Program-made: the position numbers and the translations under genes
Notes under the pieces: model-generated
Databases searched by the model: none
What the model was told of the DNA's origin: nothing
Seen by the model: only the letters and a program-made list of their open reading frames with translations
Shown here: positions 32,909 to 41,569 of the stretch, one piece after another
Numbering within the stretch: position 1 is the first letter of the stretch
How the letters are laid out: the number at the start of each line of letters is the position of its first letter
Origin: Curvibacter cyanobacteriorum
Lineage (GTDB): Bacteria; Pseudomonadota; Gammaproteobacteria; Burkholderiales; Burkholderiaceae_C
Length of the DNA: 64,000 nt
Assembly: GCF_028649475.1 (NCBI RefSeq)
Contig: NZ_JAQSIP010000002.1
Location: 434,001-498,000 of the forward strand
Direction of reading: 5' to 3'

Positions 32909-33904
32909 TCAGTCTAGTTTGATCTGGGCGCGCTGAGCGATGGCGCGCATGCGCGGCAACTCGGACTCGATCAGGGCCGCAGTCCCGGCCGCCGACACAT
33001 GGTTGGGCTCGAAGCCGACTTCGATCAGCTTGGCGCGGGTTTCCGGGTCGGCCACCACGTCGGCGAGGGCTTTTTCAAGCTGGGTCTTGACGGCGGGCGG
33101 CAGGCCCCGCGGCGCCACGATGGCCAGCCAGGTGTCCATGTCGAGGTCGGGGTAGCCGCTCTCGGCCAGCGTCGGCACCTGGGGCAGCAGGGTCGAGCGT
33201 TTGGCTGTGGTCACCGCGATCGCCTTGATCTTGCCGCCCTTGAGCTGGGGCAGGGCGGCCGACACGGTGTCCACCGTGAACGGGATCTGGCCGCCCATCA
33301 GGTCCACCATGGCGGGTGCGCTGCCCTTGTAGGGCACATGCAGCAGCTTGGTGCCGGTGGCGTAAAGGATCATTTCAGCGGCAAAGTGCGAGGTGGTGCC
33401 GCTGCCGTAGGACCCGTACGAGTAGGTGCCTGGCGCAGCCTTGGCGGCCGCCACGAATTCTTTCACGTTGTTCACCGGCACGGCCTTGTTGGCCAGCAAG
33501 ATCAGGCCGGTGCGGCCCGCGATGCCGATGGGCTCGAAGCTCTTCACCGGGTCGTAGGGCAGCTTGCTCTGGATGGCGGGGTTGACCGTGAAGGTGGTGC
33601 CCGAGCTGACCAGCAGGGTGTAGCCGTCGGCCGGGGACTTGGCCACGAAGTTGGCGCCGATCACCGTACCAGCGCCGGCGCGGTTGTCGATCACCACGCT
33701 CTGGCCCAGCTTGTCCGACAGCTTCTTGCCAATCAGCCGACCCAGGATGTCGGTCGAGCCCCCGGGTGGGAACGGGATCACCAGCGTGATCGGCTTGGCG
33801 GGCCAGGCCCCTTCGGCCGCCTGGGTCAGCGCGGGCCAGGTGGCGGTGCTCAAGGCGCTGGCCAGGGCCAGCAGGGGCAACAGGGGGCGGGTGCGGTTTT
33901 TCAT
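32909..33904 (-). CDS. Bug-family (TctC-like) periplasmic solute receptor, copy 5
   Basis: The 331-residue receptor begins at ATG 33904 (MKNRTRPLLPLLALASALS, signal ending TQAAEG). Family motifs are AKPITLVIPFPPGGSTDIL, IDNRAGAGTVIGA, LPYDPVKSFEPI, LLHVPYKGSAPAMVDLMGGQ and LPQVPTLAESGYPDLD. It lies between the dsdA and amidase genes on the same strand, so its ligand is probably a D-amino acid, amide or related compound rather than a tricarboxylate. As with the four receptors at 1589-8504, there is no TctA/TctB permease pair in the window. Confidence 0.92.
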   Translation of the reverse strand: MKNRTRPLLPLLALASALSTATWPALTQAAEGAWPAKPITLVIPFPPGGSTDILGRLIGKKLSDKLGQSVVIDNRAGAGTVIGANFVAKSPADGYTLLVSSGTTFTVNPAIQSKLPYDPVKSFEPIGIAGRTGLILLANKAVPVNNVKEFVAAAKAAPGTYSYGSYGSGTTSHFAAEMILYATGTKLLHVPYKGSAPAMVDLMGGQIPFTVDTVSAALPQLKGGKIKAIAVTTAKRSTLLPQVPTLAESGYPDLDMDTWLAIVAPRGLPPAVKTQLEKALADVVADPETRAKLIEVGFEPNHVSAAGTAALIESELPRMRAIAQRAQIKLD

Positions 33905-33950
33905 GGGCGGCTTTCGCAGTGGGCAGGGAGGGAGCGGAACGGGGTGGAGC

Positions 33951-35300
33951 TCAGGGCTTGGATGGGGCCCGCACTGACTGGCGGCCCCGTTGCACAAAGC
34001 GGCTGAATTCAAGTTCGGGCACCAGCAGGCCCCCGGTGGTCCACACCAGGTGGGTGGCTTGGGGCAGGTGCGGCAGCAGGCCCTGGGCGGCCAGCCAGGC
34101 CTGGCCGGCCTCGCTCTGGCACAGCTGCTGAGGCCCACTGAAGCCGGCCGCCGCCGAGGGCTCGATGCGCTGGTCGGCATGGTCCAGCACCTGCACCAGG
34201 TGCTCGAACAGGGTCTCGTCGCGCACCGTGAAGACGCCCGACAGCAGCGGGCGCATCAGTTCGGCGGCCAGCAGCGAGGCGCGCGGCACGGCCAGGCCAT
34301 CGGCCTCGGTGTGGTTGTTCAGGCCGATGTCGTAGACCGAGGGGTGGGCGCCCTCGGGGCTCATCATTTGCAACATGAAGCAGGGCGACTGCACCGGCTC
34401 CGCAAAAAAGCAATGCACATGCGGGCCTAACAGCTGGCGCAGGCCGAAGGTGATGCCCCCCGGCGCGCCGCCCACGCCGCAGGGCAGGTAGACGAACAAG
34501 GGGTGTTCGGCGTCCACGGTCACACCCTGGGCCTGGAGTTGCTGGCCCAGGTGCAGGGCGGCGGCGCTGTAGCCCAGCAACAGCGAGAGCGAACGCTCGT
34601 CGTCGACAAAATGGCACAGCGGGTTGGCGGCAGCTTGCTGGCGGCCCGCGGCGACGGCTTTTTCGTAGTCGCCACCGTGTTCCACCACGTCGACACCGCG
34701 CTGGCGCAGGCGTTCTTTTTTCCAGGCCTTGGCGTCCGACGACATGTGCACCACGGCCTGAAAGCCCAGCGCGGCCGACAGCACGCCAATGCTCAAGCCC
34801 AGGTTGCCGGTGCTGCCCACAGCCACCTGGTGGCGCGCGAACAGGGCCCGGGCCGGGCCCTGACCCAGCACGCGGTAGTCGCTGTCGATGGTGATCAGGC
34901 CGTGTTCCAGCGCCAGGGCCTCGGCCCATTGCAGCACCTCATGGAAGCCGCCGCGGGCCTTGATCGAACCCACCACCGGCAGCGCGTGGTCGCCCTTGAT
35001 CCACAGCGCGCCATGCTCGGGCGCCAGGCCCAGAGCGGCTTGCAGGGCCGGGGCGGGCAGCAGCTCGGACTCGATCACGCCCTGGCGGGCGCGCAGTTCG
35101 GGCGACAGCTCGGCCAGCAGCGGCGCGAAGCGGGCAAACCGGGCCGCCGCTTCACGGGTATCGGCCAGACTAATGTGGCCGCCCTCGGTGGTGGGCATCT
35201 CGGCCGCCACTTGGGGCTGGCGGGCCGGGTTCAGCCACAGCGCGGGTTGGGCGGCGCGCAGCAGCGTGTCAGTGGGCGCGGAACTTGCAGGCAAAGTCAT
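33951..35300 (-). CDS. dsdA: D-serine ammonia-lyase
   Basis: The 449-residue PLP enzyme converts D-serine to pyruvate and ammonia. PLP-binding Lys114 is in [13 protein letters not shown], the phosphate-binding loop is [12 protein letters not shown], and the glycine-rich segment is [36 protein letters not shown] and C-terminal [13 protein letters not shown] are DsdA hallmarks, and the length matches the roughly 440 residues of the family. It provides D-serine detoxification and use as a carbon and nitrogen source. It leads a minus-strand cluster with Bug receptor, amidase and DAO, and is divergent from a LysR regulator. Confidence 0.95.
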   Translation of the reverse strand: MTLPASSAPTDTLLRAAQPALWLNPARQPQVAAEMPTTEGGHISLADTREAAARFARFAPLLAELSPELRARQGVIESELLPAPALQAALGLAPEHGALWIKGDHALPVVGSIKARGGFHEVLQWAEALALEHGLITIDSDYRVLGQGPARALFARHQVAVGSTGNLGLSIGVLSAALGFQAVVHMSSDAKAWKKERLRQRGVDVVEHGGDYEKAVAAGRQQAAANPLCHFVDDERSLSLLLGYSAAALHLGQQLQAQGVTVDAEHPLFVYLPCGVGGAPGGITFGLRQLLGPHVHCFFAEPVQSPCFMLQMMSPEGAHPSVYDIGLNNHTEADGLAVPRASLLAAELMRPLLSGVFTVRDETLFEHLVQVLDHADQRIEPSAAAGFSGPQQLCQSEAGQAWLAAQGLLPHLPQATHLVWTTGGLLVPELEFSRFVQRGRQSVRAPSKP

Positions 35301-35445
35301 GGTCAGGGTAAGCGCTGTGCGCCGTTAAAACAGGTTGCCAGCCACCGATTCAGGCCGCGGCCGCTGGGCAGTACATGGGTGCATTCTTCATGTCGACGCA
35401 CGCCACGGCAAAGCATTTATAGTGCGTTAAACATTAGTGAGAGTA

Positions 35446-36405
35446 ATGGAAACCAGGCTTTCTCCGTCTTTGTTGGCTTGGCTGCGCTGCTTTGAAGCGA
35501 CGGCCCGCCACGGCAGCTTCACGCGCGCAGCGGGGGAGCTGTGCATCACTCAGGGGGCGGTCAGCCAGCAGGTCAAGCAGTTGGAGCAATGGCTGGCGCG
35601 GCCTTTGTTGATCCGCACGCCGCGCAGCTTGGTGCTGACCCCCGAGGGCAAGTGGCTGGGGGTGGTGTTGCGCGAGAGCTTCGAGTCCATCGAGGGCACG
35701 CTGTCCCAGCTGCGGCGTGCGCCGCGCAGCGACGGCCCCACCACGCTGAGCTGTTCACCCTCGTTCGCGATGCGCTGGCTGACCCCCCGGCTGGGGCATT
35801 TCATGGGCCAACACCCCGAGGTGGGCCTGCGGGTCTACGGCGAGTTCCACGCGCTGGACCGCACCCGCATGGTGCACGACGGCATCGAGGTGGCGGTGCG
35901 CTTTGACCCGGGCCAGTACGAGGACGTGCAGGCCACCCAGTTCCTGGACGAGTGGCTGGTGCCCGTCGCCAGCCCGGCGTTCCTGGCCCAGCACCCTGAG
36001 TTGCAGACCCCGGTCGACCTGAACCCCGGCTGGCTGTTGCACGATGCCAGCCCCTGGGACGGTGGCGATGAGTTTGCCGAATGGCTGCACTGGTTCCAGG
36101 CCATGGGTTGCCCCGCGCCCGAGCTGAAGCAGGGCCAGCGCTTCAACCTGTCCCAACTGGCGCTGGGGGCGGCGCTGGCCGGGCAGGGGGTGGCCATGGG
36201 CCGCGCCGCGCTGGTGCTCGACGACATCGTCACGGGCCGCTTGGTGCCGCTGTTCGGCCGCAGCGTGCAATCGCACGCCAGCTACCACTTTGTGTCCCAG
36301 CGTTTCCCCTCGGAGGCCATGCGCCTGATCGAGGCCTGGTTGCACGACGAAGCCCGACAGTTTCGGGCCTTGCGCGCCCAGACCCTGCCCGCACCGAGGG
36401 CCTGA
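35446..36405 (+). CDS. LysR-family regulator, probable activator of dsdA cluster (DsdC/GcvA-like)
   Basis: A 319-residue LysR protein. The winged helix-turn-helix occupies residues 8-67 (LLAWLRCFEATARHGSFTRAA, ITQGAVSQQVKQLEQWL) and the effector domain follows (CSPSFAMRWLTPRLGHFM, VAVRFDPGQY, LGAALAGQGVAMGRAALV). Resemblance is to the GcvA/DsdC group. The ATG 35446 is preceded by GAGAG with a short spacer. Divergence from dsdA with a 145-bp gap containing AT-rich TATAGT (35418-35423) and an ATTA-N7-TAAT palindrome (35433-35447) implies it regulates dsdA in response to D-serine or a related ligand. Confidence 0.9.
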   Translation: METRLSPSLLAWLRCFEATARHGSFTRAAGELCITQGAVSQQVKQLEQWLARPLLIRTPRSLVLTPEGKWLGVVLRESFESIEGTLSQLRRAPRSDGPTTLSCSPSFAMRWLTPRLGHFMGQHPEVGLRVYGEFHALDRTRMVHDGIEVAVRFDPGQYEDVQATQFLDEWLVPVASPAFLAQHPELQTPVDLNPGWLLHDASPWDGGDEFAEWLHWFQAMGCPAPELKQGQRFNLSQLALGAALAGQGVAMGRAALVLDDIVTGRLVPLFGRSVQSHASYHFVSQRFPSEAMRLIEAWLHDEARQFRALRAQTLPAPRA

Positions 36406-36514
36406 GTGCGTGGCGGGGGCCCTGGGCGGGCGACAGGCGGGCACTGGTTTGGGGCATGCGTCGTCTTTCATTACAAAAAATTGAATGAAGTCATATCGAC
36501 ATGACGGAAAGTGT

Positions 36515-36520
36515 TATAAT
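36515..36520 (+). promoter_or_regulatory. TATAAT -10 element of the tRNA-Met gene
   Basis: A perfect TATAAT ends five bases before the first base of the tRNA, so transcription should start at or within a base or two of the mature 5' end. No convincing -35 hexamer is visible at normal spacing; ATCGAC at 36495-36500 is the nearest partial match. Confidence 0.7.
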
Positions 36521-36525
36521 TGCGG

Positions 36526-36602
<77 letters not shown>

Positions 36603-36653
36603 ACACCGGGGCAGCAGTCCGGTCTCCATTCAGGACCGCTGTCCCACCCCGCC

Positions 36654-36679
36654 AAACGCTCACCGCCCGTGGGCGTTTT
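36654..36679 (+). terminator. Probable Rho-independent terminator after tRNA-Met
   Basis: A 10-bp stem AAACGCTCAC / GTGGGCGTTT (one G:T pair) closes a five-base loop CGCCC and ends in TTTT, 51 bases after the tRNA CCA. The A-rich left and T-rich right flanks make it suitable for stopping transcription in either direction, including from the convergent LysR gene at 36780. Confidence 0.7.
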
Positions 36680-36779
36680 GCATGGGGCGCCCGGTTTGCC
36701 GCCACCGCGTGTGGCCAGGGGGCGCTGCCACCGGGCCTGGACCTGGGCCTGGGGCCGGCCCACCGGCCGCGGTGGGCGC

Positions 36780-37676
36780 TCAGCCCGCGCTGGGGGTTTT
36801 GGCCGCTTCACTGTGCAGCCACGACAGAAAGGCCTCTACCGCCGGGCGCTTGGCGTGGCGCTCCGGGTAGACCGCGAAGTGGGCCTTGACGCGGATGGCA
36901 TGCGCCTTGCCAAACACCATTTGGAGCTTGCCTTCGGCGAGGTGGCCGCCGGCATTCACCACGCTTTCCAGGGCCACGCCCAGCCCCTGGGTGGCGGCGT
37001 CAAGCGACATCTGCGCGCGGTCAAAGCGCACCGGAAACCGGTCGGGCGCGCGCAGCCGGGTGAAGCGGTTGAACCAATCTGACCACTGCACCACGCTCAC
37101 ATTGCTCTGGATCAGCGGCACCTCCAGCAACTGCTCCATGCGTTTGAGGCCGTGTTCCTTGATGAACTCGGGGCTGGCCATGGGCACGATGGCCTCTTCG
37201 AACAGCGGCTCGACCACCAGGTCGCCCCATTGGGGAATGCCATAGCGCAGGTCGATGTCGGCCTGGCCCAGCGCAAAGTCACTCGGCGTGTGGGCCGCCG
37301 ACAGGTTCAGTGAAATGTCGGGGTAGGCCTGGGCAAAGCGGCGCAGCCGCGGCATCAACCAGAGGCTGGCGATGCTGGGCGCCGAGTGCACGTACAGGCT
37401 GTTCCGGATCCCCTGTCGCAGGTCGTCGGTGGCGGTGGCAATGGCGGACAGGGCGGCCCCCACATGCAGCAGGTAGTGCTCGCCCGCCGGGCTCAGGCGC
37501 ACGCCGTGCGCGCTGCGCTCAAACAGGCGGATGTCCAGCAGCGCTTCTAGCCGGGAGATCTGGTGGCTGACGGCCGAGGCTGTCAGGTGCAATTCAGCCG
37601 CCGCCAGCGCAAAGCTGCGGCGGCGTGCCACGGCTTCAAAGGCTTGCAGGTTGGCAATCGGAGGCAAGGCGGGCAT
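36780..37676 (-). CDS. LysR-family regulator (GcvA-like), divergent from SDR/TRAP operon
   Basis: A 298-residue LysR regulator. The DNA-binding domain is at residues 5-64 (LQAFEAVARRRSFALAA, LTASAVSHQISRLEALL, LFERSAHGVRLSPAG) and the ligand domain includes SLWLMPRLRRFAQAYPDI, DLRYGIPQWGDL and GLGVALESVVNAGGHL. It is transcribed away from the SDR-TRAP-transketolase operon across a 190-bp region and is the obvious regulator of it. LysR proteins commonly bind a pathway metabolite. Assignment to GcvA-type is by N-terminal resemblance only, and glycine control is not implied. Confidence 0.92.
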   Translation of the reverse strand: MPALPPIANLQAFEAVARRRSFALAAAELHLTASAVSHQISRLEALLDIRLFERSAHGVRLSPAGEHYLLHVGAALSAIATATDDLRQGIRNSLYVHSAPSIASLWLMPRLRRFAQAYPDISLNLSAAHTPSDFALGQADIDLRYGIPQWGDLVVEPLFEEAIVPMASPEFIKEHGLKRMEQLLEVPLIQSNVSVVQWSDWFNRFTRLRAPDRFPVRFDRAQMSLDAATQGLGVALESVVNAGGHLAEGKLQMVFGKAHAIRVKAHFAVYPERHAKRPAVEAFLSWLHSEAAKTPSAG

Positions 37677-37695
37677 GGGGACAACCCTGTCGTCA

Positions 37696-37712
37696 GATGA
37701 AGGATTGTCATC
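37696..37712. promoter_or_regulatory. GATGA-N7-TCATC inverted repeat, candidate LysR site
   Basis: GATGA at 37696-37700 and TCATC at 37708-37712 form an interrupted palindrome 20 bases upstream of the LysR start, and a further TCATC occurs at 37736-37740. The stretch is AT-richer than its flanks. A T-N11-A geometry can be drawn through it, as LysR sites require, but such matches are common by chance. Confidence 0.4.
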
Positions 37713-37866
37713 TTACGTTGATATTACTTCGCTTGTCATCATCTACCCACCCTCCCAGAATCCGGTCTCAGAACAGGAGACCTTCGGCACCAGGCCCCGG
37801 CAGCGGGGCTGGCCAAGCCGAGCCGGGGGCTCCTGCGCACCGACCCACCACCAGGAGATATTCACC

Positions 37867-38616
37867 ATGCTGCTCACCAACCAAGTTGCCATCATCACCG
37901 GCGGGGCCGGCCTCAATGGCCTGGGTTTTGCCACCGCCCGCCTGATGGCGGCCCAGGGGGCCAAGGTCGCCATCCTTGACCTGGAGCGCGCCAACCCGGC
38001 CGCCGCCGCCGCCTTGCTGGGCGAAGGGCACCTGGGGCTGGTGGCCGACGTCACCGACAAGGCCTCGTGCGAAGCCGCCGCCGCCGCCGTGCTGAAGGCT
38101 TTTGGCCGCATCGACACCTTGGTCAACAACGCGGGCATCACCCAACCCGTCAAGACCCTGGACATCAGCGGCGCCGACTACGACCGCATCCTCGATGTCA
38201 GCCTGCGCGGCACGCTGTACATGTCGCAGGCCGCCTTGCCTGCGATGCGCGCGCAAAAAGGGGGCTCCATCATCTGCATCTCGTCGGTGTCGGCCCAGCG
38301 GGGTGGCGGCATCTTTGGCGGCCCGCATTACTCGGCCGCCAAAGCCGGTGTGCTGGGGCTGGCGCGGGCCATGGCGCGGGAGTTCGGCGTCGACGGCGTG
38401 CGCGTCAACAGCATCACGCCGGGCCTGGTCGAAACCGACATCACCCAGGGCAAGCTCAGCGACGAGAAGAAGGCCGAGATTTCCGAGACCATCCCGCTGG
38501 CCCGCCTGGGCCGCCCTGCCGACATCGCGGGCGCCTGCGTGTTCCTGGCCAGTGACTTGTCCGGCTACTGCACCGGCATCACGCTCGACGTCAACGGCGG
38601 CATGTTGATTCACTGA
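37867..38616 (+). CDS. Short-chain dehydrogenase/reductase (SDR)
   Basis: A 249-residue classical SDR. The cofactor motif is TGGAGLNGLGFATARLMAAQG with Asp41 in ILDLERA, suggesting NAD preference. NNAG is at about residue 88, the catalytic Ser is in ISSVSAQRG, and Tyr and Lys are in HYSAAKAGVLG. Substrate-loop PGLVETDI and C-terminal YCTGITLDVNGGM are also present. It oxidises or reduces a hydroxyl on a small molecule, probably the substrate imported by the downstream TRAP system. ATG 37867 follows AGGAG with good spacing. It is the first gene of a six-gene operon. Confidence 0.92.
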   Translation: MLLTNQVAIITGGAGLNGLGFATARLMAAQGAKVAILDLERANPAAAAALLGEGHLGLVADVTDKASCEAAAAAVLKAFGRIDTLVNNAGITQPVKTLDISGADYDRILDVSLRGTLYMSQAALPAMRAQKGGSIICISSVSAQRGGGIFGGPHYSAAKAGVLGLARAMAREFGVDGVRVNSITPGLVETDITQGKLSDEKKAEISETIPLARLGRPADIAGACVFLASDLSGYCTGITLDVNGGMLIH

Positions 38617-38654
38617 CCGCCCCCTCATCCCAGAACTCAAAAGGAGACATTCCC

Positions 38655-39641
38655 ATGCCAACCCCCCAACGCACCCGCCGCCTGATCGCCCTGGCCACCA
38701 TGGCCACCCTGTTACCCCTGTCCAGCCTGGCCCAAACCACCAAGCTGACCCTGGGCCACGGCGCCGCGCCGGGCAACCCGCGCCACGAGGCCGCGGTCAA
38801 GTTTGCCGAAGTGCTCAAGGCCAAGACCGCGGGCCGCATCGAGGTGCAGGTGGCGCCGTCGGCGCAGCTGGGCGATGACGCCGCGATGGTGACGGCGCTG
38901 CGCACCGGCGCCTTGGACATGAGTGCCAATTCGCAAGGGGCGGTGTCGGCCGCCGTGCCCGAGTACGCGGCCTACGGCATGCCCTTCCTGTTCGACACAC
39001 CGGCCCAGGCCTTCAAGCTGCTGGACGGCCCCCTGGGGCAGGAGTTGGCGCAGAAGTCCTTTGACAAGGGCATGGTGGTGCTGGGCTATTGGGACAACGG
39101 CATCCGCCACATGAGCAACAGCAAGCGCCCGATCACCAAGGTCGAGGACATGAAGGGCCTGAAGATGCGCACCCCGCCCGACGCGGTGCTGGTGGACATC
39201 ATGCAGGCGCTGGGCGCTGAAGCGCAGCAGATCAAGTTTGCCGAGTTGTACGTGGCCTTGCAGCAAGGCGTGGTGGACGGGCAGGAGAACCCCCTGGTCA
39301 ACATCCATGCCAGCAAGCTGTACGAGGTGCAAAAGCACCTGGCCCTGACCAGCCACATGTTCCAGATGACGCCCTTCCTCATGAGCAAGCGCAGCTGGGA
39401 CCGCCTCTCGGAGGCCGACCGCAAGGCGGTCACCGACGCCGCCACCGAAGCCACCGCCCTGCAACGCAAGATGTCGCAGGAAGCGGACGACAAGCTGCTG
39501 GCCGAACTCAAGGCCAAGGGGGTGCAGGTCACCCAGGTCGACAAGAGCGCCTTTGCCAAGGCCACCTCGGCAGTCGATGACAAGTGGTTGGCCACCCCGA
39601 TGGGTGCTTACCTCAAGAAGGTCATCGCGGCCGCGCGTTGA
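38655..39641 (+). CDS. TRAP transporter solute-binding protein (DctP family)
   Basis: A 328-residue periplasmic receptor. The signal peptide (LIALATMATLLPLSSLAQ) precedes TKLTLGHGAAPGNPRHEA. DctP signatures include FAEVLKAKTAGRIEVQVAPSA, GMPFLFDTPAQAF, SNSKRPITKVEDMKGLKMRTP with the carboxylate-binding Arg, and FAELYVALQQGVVDGQENPL. It captures an organic-acid ligand for the adjacent DctQ/DctM permease. The ATG follows AAGGAG. Unlike the Bug receptors elsewhere in the window it has a complete transporter beside it. The carboxylate-binding arginine suggests a sugar acid or similar substrate. Confidence 0.94.
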   Translation: MPTPQRTRRLIALATMATLLPLSSLAQTTKLTLGHGAAPGNPRHEAAVKFAEVLKAKTAGRIEVQVAPSAQLGDDAAMVTALRTGALDMSANSQGAVSAAVPEYAAYGMPFLFDTPAQAFKLLDGPLGQELAQKSFDKGMVVLGYWDNGIRHMSNSKRPITKVEDMKGLKMRTPPDAVLVDIMQALGAEAQQIKFAELYVALQQGVVDGQENPLVNIHASKLYEVQKHLALTSHMFQMTPFLMSKRSWDRLSEADRKAVTDAATEATALQRKMSQEADDKLLAELKAKGVQVTQVDKSAFAKATSAVDDKWLATPMGAYLKKVIAAAR

Positions 39642-39732
39642 CCCGCCAGGGCGGGCATGGCCCGCCCTTCCATTCAGACGCTGCATGGGGCCGGTGCATC
39701 CGCCGGGCCCATCCAGCCCAAGGAGTTTTCCG

Positions 39733-40248
39733 ATGAACTTCATCGAACTGGCCGTCATTGGCCTGTGCCGTCTGTTCCTTTGGATCAGCACGGCCGTGAT
39801 CTTCGTGATCCTGGTTGCCAACACCGTGCTGCGGTATGCGACCGGTAGCAGCCTGCAGTGGGCCAACGAAGTGCCCGAGTTGCTGTTCCCCTGGCTGGTG
39901 ATGTCGGGCGTGGTGCTGGCCGCGGCGCACGGGGCCCACATCACCACCACCTTCCTGATGGAGGCCATCCCGGCCACCTGGCGCCGCCGGACCGCCATCG
40001 CGACATGGCTGGTGGTGGCTGGCCTTTACGGCACCTTGGCTTGGGCCACCTGCCAGATGCTGGACATCGTGCACGACGAGAAATCACCCATCTTGCAAGT
40101 GCCCGGTTCCTTGACCTACGGCTGTGTCGCGGTTGGGCTGCTGATGCTGGGCTTGCTCGCCATGAAATCGGCCTGGAACGCTTGGCTGACGCCAGCCATG
40201 TCGAATGAACCGCTTGACGAGCCTGTGGCGCCCGAAGCGCACTGGTAA
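39733..40248 (+). CDS. TRAP transporter small permease (DctQ family)
   Basis: A 171-residue inner-membrane protein with four hydrophobic helices, the usual topology of DctQ. Family strings are LVANTVLRYATGSSLQWANEV, then PELLFPWLVMSGVVLAAAHGAHI, and a further GSLTYGCVAVGLLMLGLL. ATG 39733 follows AGGAG with an eight-base spacer. It partners DctM, encoded 30 bases downstream. The frame extends upstream to 39553 but that part lies within the binding-protein gene and its 3' spacer. Confidence 0.92.
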   Translation: MNFIELAVIGLCRLFLWISTAVIFVILVANTVLRYATGSSLQWANEVPELLFPWLVMSGVVLAAAHGAHITTTFLMEAIPATWRRRTAIATWLVVAGLYGTLAWATCQMLDIVHDEKSPILQVPGSLTYGCVAVGLLMLGLLAMKSAWNAWLTPAMSNEPLDEPVAPEAHW

Positions 40249-40278
40249 GCCGCCGCACACCCCGCCAAGGAACATGCC

Positions 40279-41538
40279 ATGAGTGCACTCATTCTGATCG
40301 TCTTTCTCTCCGGCGCCGTGCTTGCGGTGCCCATTGCCCACGCGCTGCTGATGGCGGCCATGGCGGCGGCCGCCACCTCTGACAAAGTCCCCCTGGATTT
40401 GCTGGTTCAGCAAATGGTGGCGCAGGTGCAGAGTTTCCCGCTGATCGCCATTCCGTTCTTCATGCTCACCGGCTCGCTGATGATGGGCGGACGCCTGGGG
40501 ACGTCGCTGGTGGGCGTGCTGTCCACGCTGATCGGCCGTTTCCATGGCGGCCCGGCGCAGGTGGGGGTCTTGTCGTCCACCCTGTTTGGCGGCGTGTCGG
40601 GTTCGGCCGTGGCAGATGCCTCCGCCATCGGCTCGCTGTTGATCCCCTGGCACAAGCGACTGGGCTATCCGCCGGCTTTCTCTGCGGCCACCCTGGCCGC
40701 TGCCGCCACCATCGACATCCTGATTCCCCCATCGATCCCGATGATTTTGTTTGCGTTGACGGCCAACGCTTCGATTGCCGCGCTGTTTGTGGCCGGCATC
40801 CTGCCGGGCATGCTGATGTGCGGTGGCTTCATGTTCATGTGCTGGTGGGTGGGCAAGCGCCGCAATTTCCCGCGCGATCTGGCGCCCATTGACTGGCGCG
40901 TGTTCGGCACCCATTTGCTGTACGCGTCTCCCGCGCTGTTGCTGCCGGTGCTGATCGTGGTGTTCCTGCGCTTTGGCATCGCCACACCGACCGAGGTAGC
41001 CGTGCTGTCCACCTTGTACGCTGGCGCGGTGTCGTTGCTGGTCTACCGAGACCTCTCGTTCAAGCGATTGAACGACGCCGTGGTGTCCGCGGGGCTCGCC
41101 ACAGGGGTCGTGCTGTTGGTGATCATGGCTTCAGCCGCCATTGGCTGGTTGCTCACCTATGACCAGATGCCCGCTGGCGTGGCGGCCTGGATCACCCAGA
41201 ACGTGAGCCAGGACTGGATCGTCATCTTGATCATGAATTTGCTGATGTTGTTCATCGGCATGTTCATCGACCTGCCTGCCGCGGTGCTGCTGCTCACACC
41301 CGTCTTCTTGCCGCTGGCCGCGAGCATTGGCATGGACCCGGTTCAACTCGGAATCATGATGGTTGTGAACCTGGCGATTGGGCTGTACACGCCGCCGGTG
41401 GGCACCACGCTGTTCATCACCAGCGCGCTGGCCAGAGTGAAGGTGGGTCAGACCGTGCGTGAACTGGGCCCTTTCTACCTCGTGGCATTTCTGGTGCTGG
41501 CGCTGGTGTCTTACTGGCCCGCGTCGATCTTGCGCTGA
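40279..41538 (+). CDS. TRAP transporter large permease (DctM family)
   Basis: A 419-residue transporter core with about 12 helices that carries the substrate with sodium. Conserved segments are FPLIAIPFFMLTGSLMMGG, FGGVSGSAVADASAIGSLLIP, the repeated-domain loop IDILIPPSIPMILFALTANASI, and FIDLPAAVLLLTPVFLPLA followed by YTPPVGTTLFITSALARVK. All are typical of DctM. It follows the DctQ gene closely and is followed 31 bases later by the transketolase N-subunit, so uptake and first metabolic steps are on one transcript. Confidence 0.94.
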   Translation: MSALILIVFLSGAVLAVPIAHALLMAAMAAAATSDKVPLDLLVQQMVAQVQSFPLIAIPFFMLTGSLMMGGRLGTSLVGVLSTLIGRFHGGPAQVGVLSSTLFGGVSGSAVADASAIGSLLIPWHKRLGYPPAFSAATLAAAATIDILIPPSIPMILFALTANASIAALFVAGILPGMLMCGGFMFMCWWVGKRRNFPRDLAPIDWRVFGTHLLYASPALLLPVLIVVFLRFGIATPTEVAVLSTLYAGAVSLLVYRDLSFKRLNDAVVSAGLATGVVLLVIMASAAIGWLLTYDQMPAGVAAWITQNVSQDWIVILIMNLLMLFIGMFIDLPAAVLLLTPVFLPLAASIGMDPVQLGIMMVVNLAIGLYTPPVGTTLFITSALARVKVGQTVRELGPFYLVAFLVLALVSYWPASILR

Positions 41539-41569
41539 GCGCCCCCTTATTTTTTTCAGGAGCTATTCC

